Shown: in pieces, positions 63,901-64,000 of the stretch | Position numbering within the stretch: position 1 is the first letter of the stretch | How the letters are laid out: each line of letters starts with the position of its first letter | Source of the DNA: Archangium gephyra | Lineage (GTDB): Bacteria; Myxococcota; Myxococcia; Myxococcales; Myxococcaceae | Reading direction: 5' to 3' | NCBI RefSeq assembly: GCF_001027285.1 | Contig: NZ_CP011509.1 | Location: 7,712,501 to 7,776,500 of the forward strand | Length of the DNA stretch: 64,000 nt | The notes under the pieces: generated by a model | What the model was told of the DNA's origin: nothing | The model's input: only the letters and a program-made list of their open reading frames with translations | Database searches by the model: none | Translations under genes and position numbers: made by a program

Positions 63901-64000
63901 CCCAAGGCCCGAGTGCCACCACCGTGTCCTCGACCACCACGGGCACGCCCAGGGCGGGGCTCACCCCGCTGATCGGCAGGGTCCCGGAGAGGTAGGTGGG
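57935..64000 (-). CDS. RHS-repeat polymorphic toxin-like protein, N-terminus beyond the window
   Basis: More than 2020 residues are visible, and the frame is open through the right edge, so the start is missing. The protein contains long YD/RHS-repeat stretches (for example TTRYHYSAAGVRV, RYDARGRLVELGTL, YGYNDQGQVETIG) that build a shell. It then has the RHS-associated core FLGYQGQEWDADLRVHNFVARLYDPSLRRFLAPDP near 58930-59060, where C-terminal toxin domains usually begin. The ~340 residues after the core are Ala/Gly-rich with an A/T-S dipeptide tract and hydrophobic Gly-rich helices, more like a pore-forming or membrane-active tip than a nuclease. No immunity-type gene is evident downstream, apart from a 40-residue ORF. 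Confidence 0.9.
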   Translation of the reverse strand, partial: PTYLSGTLPISGVSPALGVPVVVEDTVVALGPWVLRFDGSTWALNSSLYSPQSGGMARYSHSASLSLGVTLSSSGALPVVKALAYDGSDWAQLDSLTPKTPLPKASGPAGPVQSWPNAGSGDWATVGCYLYFRGNSPSWADALAGTPEDLQALVNASLDNNSQSTRYAVDTLTLVNQGPMFLAFNVEDTLNASAENAWTLGLAPLGNGAILHGSPIELTKDRLSDGGPGQSAAGQATLCTFPAGTKDFSHATSLTLRRYAGDSLTADPSTPTAQLSGNIRHYAVSAFSVDDGLSQRTTRIVPDASSAACDSSGTVAKYYATSVFPGSGSPASTPFGSVRSTYINGIGGETAGSDVMLDGLLSSVELQDASGAPLSTLSMTWDVYRQRAASPQAPGADVLDLYGGFVVRTSLSRDTDGVRVTRSTGYVQDGFQAPWSSRAVSNTSAQIGSTGTRETSTSLTTGAATVSPLHAALHMLSAQAGRRTTWRSDDQPAVTTTASASLAVGRPNRRGVTVPAQSGSYAWNGTCDPTFPWSDPSDLSGWTSLGQVSGWDTYGLITEQVDAGNVPGSLRRSSQLSLPIAGCNGARLSDWRAHTFEPDDPGEGFTTQGGSGSSDCWMGTRSLSLAARGSLAVSLGASAGTLVWSGWIRAARDASFQLTATADGVTLPTQTLTGQGDWTHVLVPVTLTSRAQTLTLTLLNGSGAAILVDMVAVCPKGAALQLQTVDPVARQVTAQSSLGGSTTRYHYSAAGVRVGQSGAGEQLQEWTVNGLSRQATADDDFTSSHPNASWSLQPAGGGRVEGFRQGDDWAGRWVPSTGSTWSRADGALTLQGSLEAAVSSTSVEEGFAVVVEVAREEGSGWMGFHLGALSLGWDNGWSWPGGPEALCTPSRPGALWMLVVADGQLLLVVDGLLIFSGAFDASGLTSIRFDTGSGTARLRNLGLLRAPRLRVDWQDGTTQERQNQYRWGSDARVSQVVRDALGRTVAATRMAPGSCRPDTALAPMVFRPDFVDESAFLDTLDSTWAMTGALVDYYADEDGAFPYSGTRYEPSARKRKLEQGAPSEALAITQVDSTSVTDRATTSFRYGSTLVGEGSVRQHTTRNPVGRQSQRALSGPQSALAAETFDASSVSTGRASQVTSYASASDGGVSTRLLQTPNGGGKGVPSVDEPYVSRSILNPLGQQLRLSDPDTGTTRFWYTAEGQVRFAAPALDAGEQGLVYQRYDARGRLVELGTLDTSVDDQTLSNRVNDMSWPDSGVAHTVIRRWDWDGDGQRPNELGNLIRVTTTLPAPQGFSSAATVTESFTHDAGGHVMSANLDVSADTSFSASISYGYNAQGEVVELRFPEGSPISAVHYGYNDQGQVETIGTSPGADDIARYTYTPDGAVRTEYRGAGRLRGTLAWTGSGWPLGQRLTVDGATVWSQALQRAADGSVSDFLETWAGESEVQWTCTYDGNGRLTRCQPSQGAGDEQITSYDANGNILGARLDGTSLSATLAGASNRLDSVSLGGGDSRVTTTAAGYVSAWGDFSAVTERSLGLPVRAARGGTVLRLAYGGQGQRVLRQVAGGSTRFVHCGAGSVPLLWSTGGAVSVAVWGPTGLVMVADASGRYFPVCDSQHTVHGLLDASGKRVARWDWSAFGGLVSSEGDTGRLFLGYQGQEWDADLRVHNFVARLYDPSLRRFLAPDPARQYSSPYVFVGGDPLRNVDSTGQVSGATIALGATSAAIAAVSVAGAALTVFTFGASDAVAASVDASLVAAEAAEAGAAVAVDAAEVAVDAGVEAGTGLAVEGTADATGTAAEGGAEAAAAGSEGASELSAGAEAGAEQGARAVSTSASASTSASTSENALKKLGSEMLKSGLKGTMRSAIRYNVQGVVNDDWSVKGLLGAMGKGFLGSMVGGFLSGTMELGLTRSIPGARAYGKLGKACISLTASTVSGMACGDMGQVLSNARNGDPLYSQLGRSTVLGAVNGAVSYGACEAITRTIGAPAGYTVAVSATMLTTLGALGISSDDASTAMSGGAR
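58472..58507 (-). repeat. six perfect 6-bp units encoding Thr/Ala-Ser dipeptides in the RHS tip
   Basis: GCTGG(T/C) is repeated six times on the + strand and encodes six Thr-Ser or Ala-Ser pairs on the minus strand. It lies between the RHS core and the hydrophobic C-terminal domain and is a slippage-prone linker. Confidence 0.7.

Overview
The window comes from a strongly GC-rich deltaproteobacterial chromosome, most likely a myxobacterium of the Cystobacter/Archangium/Myxococcus group. The evidence is internal. One protein ends in a MYXO-CTERM-type tail (Cys-Gly motif, hydrophobic helix, Arg/Lys run). Two-component kinases, a Ser/Thr kinase-WD40 fusion, lipoproteins and ELWxxDGT-repeat proteins are abundant. 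No phage, IS element, CRISPR array, tRNA or rRNA was seen.

Layout. 1-2 kb: a trigger-factor-like foldase and MsrA, both on +. 2-8.6 kb: a six-gene minus-strand operon (YIP1-family membrane protein, TolC-type outer membrane protein, MacA-type adaptor, ABC ATPase, two MacB/FtsX-type permeases) whose genes are all joined by 4-nt ATGA/GTGA overlaps. 8.8-12.7 kb: a Clp-type double-AAA+ ATPase with a long Pro/Ala linker, a DUF2520-like Rossmann protein and a small SET-domain protein, closed by a strong hairpin. 12.8-18.5 kb: an unrecognised protein, a large lipoprotein metallopeptidase/beta-propeller/beta-barrel gene broken by a one-base shift in a C-tract, and a receiver-histidine kinase. 18.5-26.4 kb: a tightly packed minus-strand operon of a HAMP sensor kinase, a FecR-domain protein, a secreted Ig-like/beta-barrel protein and a very large CARDB-like lipoprotein. 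This looks like a self-contained envelope sensing and display module.

26.7-42.5 kb is a run of envelope genes: two small secreted proteins, a PKD-like c-type cytochrome lipoprotein, a transporter-HEAT-cyclic-nucleotide-binding fusion, a collagen-like lipoprotein, a StyA-type flavin monooxygenase overlapping tail-to-tail with a coiled-coil membrane protein, a 5'-nucleotidase-like lipoprotein (also broken by one base in a C-tract), an ELWxxDGT/HYR MYXO-CTERM protein, and a lipoprotein metalloprotease followed by a small lipoprotein.

42.5-54.8 kb is dominated by signalling: a membrane PAS kinase of the HNVGN type, a Ser/Thr kinase with 16 WD40 units, a PIN-domain protein, an ECF sigma/NrsF-like anti-sigma/small-protein operon, and a translationally coupled relay of a stand-alone receiver, a REC-PAS-kinase and a kinase-pseudoreceiver-PAS-PAS-kinase. 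54.9-64 kb holds a P2-type cation ATPase and a giant RHS-repeat protein that runs off the right edge.

The two broken genes both lack exactly one C in a long C-run, which suggests homopolymer under-calling, although contingency loci cannot be excluded from one sequence. Start sites were chosen from Shine-Dalgarno spacing, overlaps and signal peptides and are uncertain where stated.
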